Shown: positions 9,854 to 19,043 of the stretch, piece by piece
Layout of the letters: the number at the start of each line of letters is the position of its first letter
Numbering within the stretch: position 1 is the stretch's first letter
NCBI GenBank assembly: GCA_965200835.1
Contig: OZ241390.1
Location: 620,001-684,000 of the forward strand
Source: JAPPFW01 sp965200835
GTDB lineage: Bacteria > Actinomycetota > Acidimicrobiia > Spongiisociales > Spongiisociaceae
Reading direction: 5' to 3'
DNA length: 64,000 nt
The notes under the pieces: model-generated
Databases searched by the model: none
Seen by the model: the letters and a program-made list of their open reading frames with translations, nothing else
What the model was told of the DNA's origin: nothing
Position numbers and translations under genes: made by a program

Positions 9854-10810
9854 TCAGCGGCCGGCGAACCAGTCGACCGTCAGGCGAATGCCCTCCTCGA
9901 AGGTCGTGAACGGTTGCCAACCCAGCTCGTGGAGGGCGAGGCTCCAATCGACCGCCGAGCGCCGGACATCCCCCGGCCGCGGCGGCCCATGCACCGGCTG
10001 TCCTCCGAACCTCACCAGGCGGGAAATCGTGGCGAACATCTCGGTGGTGCTGGTCTCGACCGCCGTTCCAATGTTGTAGACGCCACCATCACCACGGTCG
10101 GCGGCCCGCACTAGCGCATCGACCACATCATCCACGAACACGTAGTCCCTGGTGTCGTTTCCCGAACCGAAGATGGTGGGCCGCCTACGGTCCAGGCAGG
10201 CCCGGCTGAAGACAGCCACCACTCCGGACTCCCCGGCGGCACTCTGGCGGGGTCCGTAGATGTTGGCCGGACGGATAACTGCATAGTCCAGACCGTGGCG
10301 CTGCCGCCAGAACTCCAGATAGCCTTCTGCAACCTTCTTCGACAGGCCGTAGGGCGAGGCCGGACGGAGCGGCGAGTTCTCCCGGACCGGCAGAGCGGCC
10401 TCCCCACCGTAAACGGCGACCGTGGACGTAAACACCAGCCGCTCCACCCCCGCCCTGCTACAAGCTTCCAACAGGTTCAGCGTCCCCAGGATGTTGACCT
10501 GGGCGTCTCGCACCGGGTCGGACTGCGAAGCAGCCACCGAAGTCTGGGCGGCCAGATGGAAAACCAGCTCCGGCGAGAAGCGCTCCACCGCGTTCGCCAG
10601 CCGGTCAGCCCGCAGGTCCAGCTGGTGGAAACGGACGGCACCTCGGCGCCTGGCGGGTGCCAGCCGGGCTACCTTGCCGGAGGACAGATCGTCGAGTACC
10701 AGTACTTCGAACCCGTCATCCACCAACCGGTCGACCAGATGCGACCCTACGAAACCTGCCCCACCGGTAACCAACGCCTTCCGGAGCGATCTGCCAACCA
10801 TTGCGGTCAT
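9854..10810 (-). CDS. NAD-dependent nucleotide-sugar epimerase/dehydratase (GalE-like)
   Basis: 318 aa extended SDR. It has the N-terminal Rossmann motif KALVTGGAGFVGSHLVDRL, the FHLAAQTSVAASQSDP segment, the catalytic Ser-Thr region (FTSTVAVYGG), the Tyr-x3-Lys pair in SPYGLSKKVAEGYL, and RPANIYGPRQS. The family converts UDP-sugars (UDP-glucose/UDP-galactose or UDP-glucuronate type); exact specificity is not readable. It starts at an ATG overlapping the UDP-glucose dehydrogenase TGA (ATGA), so it is the last gene of an LCP-ligase / UGDH / epimerase operon on the minus strand. The UGDH product UDP-glucuronate is a natural substrate candidate. Confidence 0.88.
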   Translation of the reverse strand: MTAMVGRSLRKALVTGGAGFVGSHLVDRLVDDGFEVLVLDDLSSGKVARLAPARRRGAVRFHQLDLRADRLANAVERFSPELVFHLAAQTSVAASQSDPVRDAQVNILGTLNLLEACSRAGVERLVFTSTVAVYGGEAALPVRENSPLRPASPYGLSKKVAEGYLEFWRQRHGLDYAVIRPANIYGPRQSAAGESGVVAVFSRACLDRRRPTIFGSGNDTRDYVFVDDVVDALVRAADRGDGGVYNIGTAVETSTTEMFATISRLVRFGGQPVHGPPRPGDVRRSAVDWSLALHELGWQPFTTFEEGIRLTVDWFAGR

Positions 10811-12153
10811 TCGATGGTACCGACGCCCGTGTAGGCCAGGCCGGCGGCCTCTACCTTCCGGGGGTCCAGCAAGTTACGAGCATCCACCACCGTCCTACCC
10901 CGCATGACTCTCTGCGCCTTCGACAGATCGACCTGGCGGAACTCGCGCCATTCGGTGCCCACCAGCAGTACATCCGCTCCGTCCACAGCGGAAATGGCAT
11001 CCCCGGTTGCCACCACCCCGGCCACCGGAGCCGTTACCTGTGGATCGAAGGCTCGTACCACCGCACCGGCATCCAGGAGACGCCGGGCAAGGTCGACGGC
11101 CGGAGACTCCCGTATATCGTCGGTCCCACCCTTGAACGCCAGACCCCACATGCCTACTACCACCCCTGCCAGCGACCCACCGGCGGCCCTAGCCACTTTG
11201 TCCACGATGCGCCCGCGTTGCCGGTCGTTGACCTCCATGACCGCTCTCAGCAGCAGGAAGTCGTACCCGTTTCGATCGGCGATTGCCAGCATCGCCCTGG
11301 TGTCCTTGGGCAAGCAGGACCCGCCGTATCCGGGGCCGGGTTGGAGATAGTGGGGCCCGATCCGATGATCACGGCCCATCCCGGCCAGTACCTCGGCGGC
11401 GTCGGCGCCCACCGCCTCACACAGGTTGGCGATCGAGTTGGCGAAGCTGAGCCGGGCCGCCAGATAACAATTAGCCGCGTACTTGATCATCTCGGCGGAC
11501 GCCGGATCGGTAACGACTCGGGCTCCCTCCAACCCGAGATAGACCGACGCCACGACCTCGGCCGCCGCCCGATCGCTGGCGCCGATCACGATCCGGTCGG
11601 GATGCAGGAAGTCACCCATAGCGGACCCCTCCCGTAGAAATTCGGGGTTGGAAACCACTCGTATACCGCGGTCGGCCAGGGCCGGCATCGCCTGGAGTCG
11701 CCGGGCGGTACCGGCGGGCACGGTCGATTTGATAGCCAGTACGACCCCTGACGGAAGAGTGGTGGCCAGGCTCTCCACCGCGCCCTCCAGGATGCTGATG
11801 TCGACCGATCCATCCGGGGCGGAGGGGGTCGGGAGGGTGATGAATATCACGCGGGCCCCGGCCACGGCCTGGCGATTGGACCCGTGGAAACTGAGACGTC
11901 CGGTCTCCATCCCCGCCGATACCAGCCGGCCCAGGCCGGGTTCGTAGATCGGCAGTTTTCCCGCCTGGAGGGATCGCAAGCGGGCCGGATCCCGCTCCCC
12001 CACCCTCACCCGATGTCCCAGGTGGGCGAGTCCGGCCGCCTGCACCAAACCGACGTAGCCGGCGCCGATGACGGCTAACTGCATCGGCCCCGTATCCGAG
12101 ACAGAGGCAGCGACATCCTCCCGGCGGGTAGAGATGGCGGCACCGGAGGGCAC
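10807..12153 (-). CDS. UDP-glucose 6-dehydrogenase
   Basis: 448 aa from the GTG at 12153, or 425 aa from the ATG at 12084, which is where the conserved Rossmann motif starts (MQLAVIGAGYVGLVQAAGLA). I keep the longer frame because the GTG lies 5 bp after the LCP gene stop, but the shorter start is quite possible. Family features are NPEFLREGSA, the central KYAANCYLAARLSFANSIAN, the catalytic-Cys motif GYGGSCLPKDT and LAFKGGTDDIRESPA. The enzyme oxidises UDP-glucose (or a related sugar) twice with NAD to the uronic acid, a precursor for acidic surface polysaccharide. It is translationally coupled to the epimerase downstream. Confidence 0.93.
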   Translation of the reverse strand: MPSGAAISTRREDVAASVSDTGPMQLAVIGAGYVGLVQAAGLAHLGHRVRVGERDPARLRSLQAGKLPIYEPGLGRLVSAGMETGRLSFHGSNRQAVAGARVIFITLPTPSAPDGSVDISILEGAVESLATTLPSGVVLAIKSTVPAGTARRLQAMPALADRGIRVVSNPEFLREGSAMGDFLHPDRIVIGASDRAAAEVVASVYLGLEGARVVTDPASAEMIKYAANCYLAARLSFANSIANLCEAVGADAAEVLAGMGRDHRIGPHYLQPGPGYGGSCLPKDTRAMLAIADRNGYDFLLLRAVMEVNDRQRGRIVDKVARAAGGSLAGVVVGMWGLAFKGGTDDIRESPAVDLARRLLDAGAVVRAFDPQVTAPVAGVVATGDAISAVDGADVLLVGTEWREFRQVDLSKAQRVMRGRTVVDARNLLDPRKVEAAGLAYTGVGTIE

Positions 12154-12157
12154 GTCG

Positions 12158-13570
12158 TCAACGTCCCAGCGCGTCCGCCCCGATTATCACCACCGCGTCC
12201 AAGTCACCGGCTACCGAACCGGGCCTCACCTCTCCGAAGCCCAGCGAATCCACCACCCTGGTGCCTATGTGGAGCTCATCGGGGTGGACGGTCACCACTG
12301 TGACCGGGAAGTCGAAAGCGCCGGCGTCCCCGACCCGGACTGTGAAGCCGTCGGTCCGTAGGCGGTCCCCCCACCTGGTGGCCATACCCTCCCCACCGTT
12401 GCCGTTCAACACTTCCACCCGGAAGCTGCGCTCGATCGGGGGTACAGCAGGTAGGCCGGCGCTTCCCTCCATGAGATAGCGGTAAGCAGCCGCTGCCCCG
12501 TCCGGATCGGCCACCACGTAGGCGGCCCCGTTCTCGAGCACGTCCCTCACTGGTAGGTCGACCACCTCGATGTCGTCCCCCCCCAGGTTGCGAGCCTCCA
12601 GAACATAGGAGATCAGCTGCCGGTCAGTGAGGCGGGCATCCACCCGGACATGGCTCCCCACCGCCCGCAACACCCGGGACACGCTCAGCGGATCGAAGAC
12701 AGAGAGCCGTTGGGCGGAAGCCAGCATGGCAAAGATCAGGCTCTGCTGGCGGCCGATCCGGCCGATATCGCTCCCGTCCACGTGTACCCAGGCGTCGTTC
12801 CGATACTCCTGGTACTGGCGCGATCGGGCATATGCCAGGGCCGCCTTTCCATCGAGGTGCTGGGGCCCGGCGCCGACCTCTAGATGGGACTTGAGATCGC
12901 GTGCCGGGTAGGGAAAGGTGATCTCGACGCCTCCCAGACCGTCGACGATGCCGGCGAAACCAGCGAAGTCCATCTCGATGTAGTAGTCGATATCGATCCC
13001 GGTCGTCTTGACCACCGTTTCGAACAGGAGCTGAGGATTGGGACCGTCGATCGCATAGGCGGCGTTCAGTTTCCTAGTGCCGCCGTTGATGTCGACCCTG
13101 AGATCCCGTGGCAGGCTGAGAAGCCGCACCCTCTCGCCATCGAAGGCAGCGATCATGATCACATCTGCCCTATGCCCGATCACTTGGTCGGTGATCCCTA
13201 GCTCCTCAGGAAGGTCCTCGCGGCTGTCGCTTCCCATTACCAGGAAAATGGCCGGATCGAGCGGTGTGCCACCCTCTGTGTCGCCCGAAGCCGGGTCTCC
13301 TCCGGCATCCGGTCCGGTGGGGTTGTCTCCGTCGGAGTCGGGCAAGGTGCCGCTACCGGCTTCCGGATCGTTTCCGACCATGGTGGTGGGCGATGGGTCG
13401 ACCGGTTCGATGGTGACCCGGTCGGGACTCACCCAGCGCCAGGTCAGGATGCCCAGCAATATCAGAGCGTTGAGCACCACCAGAGCGATGATCAGCCGGA
13501 GCCAGCGCTGGCGGGCGGCTGACTGATCGAAGGCGGGCGCGGGAGACTCGGAAGGGTCTTGGGTGGTCAT
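12158..13570 (-). CDS. LytR-CpsA-Psr (LCP) family ligase with C-terminal LytR_C domain
   Basis: 470 aa. It has a short cytoplasmic N-terminus, one membrane helix at about residues 25-47 (LRLIIALVVLNALILLGIL), a Pro/Thr/Asp/Gly linker, then the extracellular LCP domain. The LCP domain shows VMGSDSREDL, the RADVIMIAAFDGERVRLLSL core with a following Arg-Asp, and ALAYARSRQ with its conserved arginines. The last ~90 residues (FRVEVLNGNGGEGMA) are a LytR_C-type domain. LCP proteins transfer polyprenyl-linked glycans to peptidoglycan. Position ahead of UGDH and an epimerase fits attachment of a uronate-containing cell-wall polymer. Confidence 0.93.
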   Translation of the reverse strand: MTTQDPSESPAPAFDQSAARQRWLRLIIALVVLNALILLGILTWRWVSPDRVTIEPVDPSPTTMVGNDPEAGSGTLPDSDGDNPTGPDAGGDPASGDTEGGTPLDPAIFLVMGSDSREDLPEELGITDQVIGHRADVIMIAAFDGERVRLLSLPRDLRVDINGGTRKLNAAYAIDGPNPQLLFETVVKTTGIDIDYYIEMDFAGFAGIVDGLGGVEITFPYPARDLKSHLEVGAGPQHLDGKAALAYARSRQYQEYRNDAWVHVDGSDIGRIGRQQSLIFAMLASAQRLSVFDPLSVSRVLRAVGSHVRVDARLTDRQLISYVLEARNLGGDDIEVVDLPVRDVLENGAAYVVADPDGAAAAYRYLMEGSAGLPAVPPIERSFRVEVLNGNGGEGMATRWGDRLRTDGFTVRVGDAGAFDFPVTVVTVHPDELHIGTRVVDSLGFGEVRPGSVAGDLDAVVIIGADALGR

Positions 13571-13714
13571 CAGAAGATCGGAGGGAATACTAACCGCGCA
13601 GGTCCTCTATCCCGTCACACCCCCGGTACCCGTCGCCAGACCTGCACCAACGGTTCGATTCGACCCGCTGTCATGACGTACCCCGTTGACCGATAGCGGC
13701 GCTTGCCCTCGAGG

Positions 13715-15263
13715 CTACGGCGGGGTGGTGAGTGTTGTGTGGTGGGATCTGCCGCCTTGTAGTCCTCGGCTGTTAATGGCGTATATGCGGTAGGCGTATG
13801 TGGTGTTGGCTTGGATGTCGGTATCTGTGTAGGTGGTAACGCTGGTTTGGGTGTTTTCCACGATTGGGGTGAGGACGGTGCCTGGCTTGACGATTCGTCG
13901 TACGATCTTGTAGCCAGCAATGGTGGCACCGTTGTTGCCTGCGTTTGTAGGTGCGGTCCAGGCGAGGGTTATCTGTCCCGTGGTGGCGGTGGAGGTGAGG
14001 TTGGTAGGGGTTCCGGGTGGCTGGTCGGCAGGTAGGGTGATCTGGGTGGTGTTGGATGAGGTGGAGTGTTTTGCGAAGTCGTTTACAGCGTGGACGCGGT
14101 AGTTGTAGGTGGTAGCTCCGGCTGCGGTTGCGTCGATGTAGGTGGTGGTCGCTGTTATGGTTCTTGGAACGATCGTTATGTAGGGGTTGCCGGCTCCAGC
14201 AACCTGTCGGTCGATTCTGTAACCAGCTATGGTGGCACCGTTGTTGCCTGCGTTTGTAGGTGCGGTCCAGGTGAGGGTTACGCCTCCTGAGAGACTGGCA
14301 GCCAGGTTGGTTGGCTTCTGTGGTGGTGTGGGCTCCGGTGTGGTGACCTGAGCAGGCTCGGACCAGGTGAGGCTGAGTTGTCCACTGTTGTCGATGGCGT
14401 ATACACGATAGTTGTAGGTTGAGGACTCGATGACCGTGGTATCGGTGTAGCTGGTGTCGGCAGTCTCAGTGTCAGTGACCAGAATGTCGTAGTGGTCGTA
14501 TTCGGATCTGTTCCGCATGATGCGGTAGCCCGCAATAGTTGCCCCGTCGCCCCCTGCGCTAGTCGGTGCTGTCCAGGTCAGATGGACATCTCCGTACGTG
14601 TTGAGGGACGCGGCCAGGTTGGTGGGTGTGCCGGGTGGTTGACCGGTCACTGAGCTGAACGTGACCGGGGTAGTCAATGCGAAGGACCGGCGTCGTTGCG
14701 GGCTCTGACCCTCACGAACAGCTCTTGGCCGGGATAGTCTTCTACTAGGGAAGCCAGCGACACCGAGGTTCGGGTTTCGGTGGAAGCCATCCATTGGTTC
14801 CCTTCGACCAAGCCGTACCAGATTTCGTACGCGACTGGTTGCGCGGCTGCTGCGGTGGTGGCCGGTGCGGACCAAGTGGCTAACCATCCTGCGGTTCCTG
14901 CCAGATTCCCGGAGGTGGGGCTGGAAACGGCCAGGTTCTGGGGCAGGCCGGGGAGTGCCAGCTGGCTGGTGACAGAGCTTGTCGCTACTTGCAGGGTTAG
15001 CATGGGGTCGTTGTAGTAGTAGGCGTGGAAGAAGTAGTCGTAATAGAGGGCTCACTAATGGGAGGCTTGGTAGGAGGCATAGAAGTGGTAGGCCAACCAG
15101 GACGGTCAATTGTCGGAAGGGTCTGAAACTGTTCCGCGTAATTCACCCCCAACGAATACACATCCCAAGTACCCACAACCAACAACGATACGACAACCAG
15201 CCACACACTTGACCGAACAAGCCTCCACCCACTCCACATCGCGAACCGCCGACCTCCCAACAT
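13715..15263 (-). pseudogene. Membrane-anchored fibronectin type III protein split over three frames
   Basis: Three consecutive minus-strand frames form one recognisable protein. Frame 1 (from about 15263, likely start ATG 15239) gives a membrane helix (SSVWLVVVSLLVVGTW) and a Thr/Pro linker, ending at 14997. Frame 2 (from about 15003 to 14674) gives an Fn3-like domain ending in VRARNDAG. Frame 3 (from about 14690 to 13715) gives three Fn3 domains with the signature GATIAGY. The joins are at the Thr tract near 15000-15025 and at about 14680-14692; both need a shift in the same direction. Two of the Fn3 repeats share 42 identical nucleotides (13921-13962 and 14230-14271). Either the gene is decaying or these are sequence errors in a low-complexity gene. 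Confidence 0.72.
13921..14271 (-). repeat. Fn3 domain-level DNA repeat
   Basis: A 42-nt block at 13921-13962 recurs exactly at 14230-14271, spaced 309 bp (103 codons, one Fn3 unit). A more diverged third copy begins near 14530. It reflects internal duplication of the domain. Confidence 0.8.
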
Positions 15264-15350
15264 TTTGATACCCTGGGCAAACGTCAGCTAACAGTGTACA
15301 CCATCCATCAGACCTCTCCGCTACCGTCAAACAACAACAGGGAAACAGCC

Positions 15351-16106
15351 ATGCGGGCTAACAAAGAGTCACCAAGAGTTTCCGCCACCGTCTGGACTCT
15401 GACACTGGTGCTGGCTGCCGGAATCACGCTCTTGATAGTAGCAGCCATGGGCAACAATAATCTCCCACCAACCAACGTCAGCCCGGTGGCTTCTCCGACC
15501 ACTACCATCAGTTTTGCCGAGAATAGAGACCCCAGTTTTGAAATAGCCCAGGCCCGGGCGGACAGCAGCAACGAAGCAAACATCGAAGTAACCGACACCA
15601 CCCTGGCCCCAGCACACGACCCTGAACCGGCACAACCCTCAGCTACCACGCCAGCAGACGACATCAACGACGTCACCGCATCCACTACTCCCAGACCAGC
15701 CACACCACCCTGGGTGAGTCACCCCATCTGGGACCACCGACTACCCAGCACCTGGGGAGGACTGGGTGCTACCAGGTGCTTCGCCACCTTTGACGATGCC
15801 TACCACCAGGAGGACTTGCTCCCTCCCATATACGCGAGCGAAATAATAGAGATAGCCTTCACCGAACCCGCCTATGAGCCCGAACCAGGAACCCGCCATC
15901 ACTACGCTCTGGTTAGCTTGGGTGTATCATCAACCCAGGACCTACGAGATATGGGCAGAGAAACAGCCGAGATCCGCTGGACAATAAGTTACTACAAAAC
16001 CCTAGTCAGAAACTATGGAGATCTTGACCATCCCGAGTGTGCCGAAATACTTGAAGGCGCCAACGCAGCACTAACACCAATCACCACCACAACCACCACC
16101 CCCTAA
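15351..16106 (+). CDS. Membrane-anchored extracellular protein, unknown function
   Basis: 251 aa from the ATG at 15351, which has AGGGAAA a few bases upstream; the upstream in-frame ATG at 15294 adds a non-conserved-looking leader. It has one membrane helix at about residues 14-32 (VWTLTLVLAAGITLLIVAAM), then a Thr/Pro/Ala-rich spacer, then a compact domain from about residue 120 (WVSHPIWDHRLPSTWGG, CFATFDDAYHQEDLLPP) with two Cys, and a Thr-tract C-terminus. It is divergent from the fibronectin-III gene, which has the same helix-plus-Thr-linker design, so they may form a surface pair. I do not recognise the domain. Confidence 0.68.
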   Translation: MRANKESPRVSATVWTLTLVLAAGITLLIVAAMGNNNLPPTNVSPVASPTTTISFAENRDPSFEIAQARADSSNEANIEVTDTTLAPAHDPEPAQPSATTPADDINDVTASTTPRPATPPWVSHPIWDHRLPSTWGGLGATRCFATFDDAYHQEDLLPPIYASEIIEIAFTEPAYEPEPGTRHHYALVSLGVSSTQDLRDMGRETAEIRWTISYYKTLVRNYGDLDHPECAEILEGANAALTPITTTTTTP

Positions 16107-16127
16107 CCCTTAGCACTTACCGACCCT

Positions 16128-16149
16128 ACATTGAGAGTCCTCTCAGTGT
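16128..16149 (+). terminator. Hairpin after the membrane-anchored protein gene
   Basis: 10-bp inverted repeat (16128-16137 with 16140-16149, 9 of 10 paired) with a 2-nt gap, 21 bp beyond the stop at 16106. No T-run. It lies in the convergent gap before the zinc-ribbon gene. Confidence 0.4.
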
Positions 16150-16287
16150 TGTGAGACATCGTGTTGGTGGTGTTCCAGTAAGACCCGCCCTGCAAGTCAG
16201 GTTGACTATCGATCAGCTCATCGCCACACAAGCATCTGCTGGTTCCATGCCACCAACCAGCAGATCCCGGTACCACTCCGGAATAGT

Positions 16288-16476
16288 TCATCCGCAGCAG
16301 TTGTCCATCGACGTTCCGGACCAGGGGTGGTGGCCCTCGGCCAGCTCCTCGACGACCTCGGCACTCCGACCTGAGCACTCGGGACACACCCAGACGGTGG
16401 GAACCCTGCCACCGGCCACGACCAGGGACCGGTACTCGTGATGGCAATCAGGGCAGGCGACTCTCAGGACCGGCAT
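16288..16476 (-). CDS. Small zinc-ribbon protein at the end of the CoM gene run
   Basis: 62 aa. It has two CxxC knuckles (CPDC at about residues 9-12, CPEC at about 32-35), the spacing of an FmdB-like or rubredoxin-type zinc ribbon, and a further CC near the C-terminus (MDNCCG). AGGAGG lies about 6 nt before the ATG at 16476, a strong signal for a real gene despite the small size. It is the last gene of the minus-strand run that contains the presumed CoM biosynthesis enzymes, 21 bp after the ArgH-like lyase. Function unknown; metal or sulfur handling for the pathway, or a regulator, are possible. Confidence 0.78.
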   Translation of the reverse strand: MPVLRVACPDCHHEYRSLVVAGGRVPTVWVCPECSGRSAEVVEELAEGHHPWSGTSMDNCCG

Positions 16477-16497
16477 GACACCTCCTGCTAAGGGATC

Positions 16498-18099
16498 CTA
16501 GGACCCTGCCAGATTGGCTGCGTCCTCTAGGAGACGGCTTGTGATCTGCTGGTCGTAACTCCGGGCCGTTGCTGCCCATTCCAGCGATGTGTCGACCCGC
16601 TCGAGCACCGATCGGCAGTGCTCCTTCACTCGCCCGGGGGCCGATCCTCCGGGCGAGTCCCGGGAGGCGATGAGGGTGGCCGCGCATGTGGTCCCCTCCA
16701 CCGCCGACAGTGACACGCCTAGTTCGATCCCACACTCCCTTACCGCCCGCTCGAGGTGGCTGGCGCCGACCCTCGTTCCCCCGCTCCTAGCCACTTCCGC
16801 AACCGCCCGGCCCACGATCCGATAGGCGCTGCGATAGTCCACACTGTGTTTCAGCACTAGCAACTCGGCGAGGTCGGTGGCGGTAGTGAAATTGTCCCCC
16901 GCCGTCGTTGTCAGGATCTCGACATCTACTTCCATGGTGGAGACCACCTCGGCGGCTAGCCGTAGGAGGCGCCCGGCGAGCTCCACCGAACGGATCACCT
17001 CGCCATAGGCGTAGAGCCAGTTGTCCGTCCGCGCAGAGGGTGTCCGCTGGGTGGTCATCAGCCCGGTGGTCCGGCCGATCAACGTCCCGCAGCCTCCCCT
17101 GATCACGGACAGGGCGTAGGGATTGCGCTTCTGGGGCAGCAACACCGAGGCTCGTGAGGAGGAGCCGCCCAGACCGACGTAGCCGAACTGCGGGCTGGCG
17201 AGGATCTCGAGGTCCTCTGAGAGACGATCGGCGTTCAGGACCGCCTGTGTGGCGGCCGCCACGCAGGCGATCATGGAGTCGGCCGACCACATCCCGTCCC
17301 GGATGTGACGAGTAGGCCGCTCGAACCCCAGCCGCTGCGACATCCTGGTGCGGCTCAAGGGGATGGTCGTGCCGCCGACCCCGCCGGAGCCGCCGGGTGA
17401 CACGTTGACCGATCCATGGCAGGAGCGGATCCGCTCCAGATCCCGAGTGGCATGCTCCGCGAAGCCGGCCAAGTAGTGACCGAAAGAGGAAGGCTGGGCC
17501 GGTTGCAGATAGGTGACATCGTTCCAAGGAACCGCGGCAAGCTCAACCGCCCGAGCCGCCAGGGCAGTAGCGAACCGGGCCACCGCCTCGTGGAGGTCCA
17601 GGAGTAGTCGGCGGAGGGCTATCCGGATGGCGATACGCCCGGCTTCGCGACGCGTGCGGCCGGTCGGCAGCCAGCCGGCGATGGCTCCCAGACGACGCTC
17701 CAGCTCCCTTTCGCGGCTGTTGTAGGCATCCCCGTACACCGGATCGTACGGAAACGAGTCGACAGGAGTCGACCTGAAGTCCAGCAGCACCCTGCACAGT
17801 GGTGCCGCGGTGGAGGCGGCCACCACACCGGCCTCCACCAGCTCGAGTACATGAGCCAGATCTGCCAAGCAGAGGCCCTCGTGGAGGAAACGGGCATCTG
17901 CGACCTCCAGCTGGTAACCGGCCTCGACCAGAGCGGGTGAGGGACCCGAACCCAACCTGCCCTCTGACCCGAGATATCCCTCGGGTGGCTCGATCGTCGC
18001 GCCAGTCGGTGCTCCATCGGGTGACCATGAACCTCCCTCGATGTGGGCCATGAGCTGCGCGATGGCTGCTCGCAAACCTTCCTCCGGCAACCGGTTCAC
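16498..18099 (-). CDS. ArgH-like aspartase/fumarase-superfamily lyase, candidate CoM biosynthesis enzyme (XcbC1/XcbD1 type)
   Basis: 533 aa, longer than argininosuccinate lyase (about 460), with the superfamily fold motifs but clear departures. The signature loop reads GSSSRASVLLPQKRNP (residues 312-327) instead of GSSxMPxKxNP. The motif that carries the general-acid His in ArgH (THLQ) reads TYLQPAQPSSFGHY (about residues 196-209). It is therefore unlikely to be a housekeeping ArgH. It overlaps the PLP enzyme by 4 bp and lies in one run with a second superfamily lyase and epoxyalkane:CoM transferase. In Xanthobacter autotrophicus Py2 two such lyases (XcbC1, XcbD1) make CoM; XcbC1 eliminates phosphate from phosphosulfolactate. 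I cannot tell which of the two this one is. Confidence 0.78.
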   Translation of the reverse strand: MNRLPEEGLRAAIAQLMAHIEGGSWSPDGAPTGATIEPPEGYLGSEGRLGSGPSPALVEAGYQLEVADARFLHEGLCLADLAHVLELVEAGVVAASTAAPLCRVLLDFRSTPVDSFPYDPVYGDAYNSRERELERRLGAIAGWLPTGRTRREAGRIAIRIALRRLLLDLHEAVARFATALAARAVELAAVPWNDVTYLQPAQPSSFGHYLAGFAEHATRDLERIRSCHGSVNVSPGGSGGVGGTTIPLSRTRMSQRLGFERPTRHIRDGMWSADSMIACVAAATQAVLNADRLSEDLEILASPQFGYVGLGGSSSRASVLLPQKRNPYALSVIRGGCGTLIGRTTGLMTTQRTPSARTDNWLYAYGEVIRSVELAGRLLRLAAEVVSTMEVDVEILTTTAGDNFTTATDLAELLVLKHSVDYRSAYRIVGRAVAEVARSGGTRVGASHLERAVRECGIELGVSLSAVEGTTCAATLIASRDSPGGSAPGRVKEHCRSVLERVDTSLEWAATARSYDQQITSRLLEDAANLAGS

Positions 18100-19043
18100 G
18101 CCGAGGAACTCCCGAGGAACAGGTTGAGAGTCCCACCGGTCACCAGAAACACCACTGGGCCTGCCACGTCTGCGGCGTTCCTGATCAGCGCAGCCAGGGC
18201 CGGTGACCCGAACTCGGGATCGAGGAAGACTCCTTCGGTGCGGGCCATGAGAGCCGCCGCCTGATCGACCTGCACGGGATCAGCCCGTCGCTCATCCAGA
18301 AGCTCCCACGCCACGTGATGGCGATCCTCCACTTCGAGCAGGTTGAGGGCGGCATCCGCGATGTCCCGGATACGGAGCCGGCATTCCCGCGGAGGGCGAT
18401 GCACAGATGCCCCCACCACCCGTATCCCACTTGGTCGATGCCGGTAGCCAGCGACCAGACCGGCCTGGGTCCCGCAGGACCCGGTTGCCAGCCAGAGGGT
18501 CCGGGGAGCCGCTCCAGCCCGGTTGAGCTGTTCCTCCAGCTCGTCGACCGCCGCTAGGTAGCCGAGCGCTCCCACCGCGTCGGCTCCTCCCCGCCCCACC
18601 AGGTAGGGTCGGCGACCGTCCCGGCGCAGCCGCTCGGCCACCTGGACCAGGATGGGATCGACCGAGGCGCGCCCCGGATCGCCGGTGAAAGTCACGTTCA
18701 CGCCGGACAGCCGATCCAGCAGCTCGAGGCTGCCCCGGCCGGGCGGGGGCCGGTCGCCGAACATCACCAGCTCCACGGCCAGACCGCTCCGGACTGCCCC
18801 CAGGGCGGCGGTGAGCACCCAGGTGGACCTAGGACCACCGCCGGTCACGAAGATGTCGGCCCCGGCCGCCTGGGCCGCACCCACATGAAACTCGACCGCT
18901 CGGGCCTTGTTGCCTCCCAGACCCAATCCGGTCAGGTCATCCCGCTTCAGCAGGATCTCCAGACCGAGCACCTCAGAAAGCCGGGGAGCCGGGACGAGCG
19001 GGGTGGGCAGGTTGGCTAGCGAAGCCCGGGCCGGAAGGGTCAA
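18096..19043 (-). CDS. PLP-dependent D-cysteine desulfhydrase-like enzyme, candidate CoM biosynthesis XcbE1
   Basis: 315 aa, fold-type II PLP enzyme of the ACC deaminase / D-cysteine desulfhydrase family. The Schiff-base lysine is in GLGLGGNKARAVEF (Lys46); the phosphate-binding region is TGSCGTQAGLVAGY. It overlaps both neighbours by 4 bp (ATGA type), placing it between the two aspartase/fumarase-type lyases. Bacterial CoM synthesis in Xanthobacter uses a PLP enzyme of this family (XcbE1), so a role in the thiolation end of the pathway is the likely assignment. On sequence alone D-cysteine or L-cysteate desulfhydrase would fit equally; context decides. Confidence 0.82.
   Translation of the reverse strand: MTLPARASLANLPTPLVPAPRLSEVLGLEILLKRDDLTGLGLGGNKARAVEFHVGAAQAAGADIFVTGGGPRSTWVLTAALGAVRSGLAVELVMFGDRPPPGRGSLELLDRLSGVNVTFTGDPGRASVDPILVQVAERLRRDGRRPYLVGRGGADAVGALGYLAAVDELEEQLNRAGAAPRTLWLATGSCGTQAGLVAGYRHRPSGIRVVGASVHRPPRECRLRIRDIADAALNLLEVEDRHHVAWELLDERRADPVQVDQAAALMARTEGVFLDPEFGSPALAALIRNAADVAGPVVFLVTGGTLNLFLGSSSA

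Noticed and set aside
13921..14271. CRISPR-like repeat
   Set aside because: The repeated blocks are 309 bp apart, in frame and encode the same part of successive Fn3 domains.
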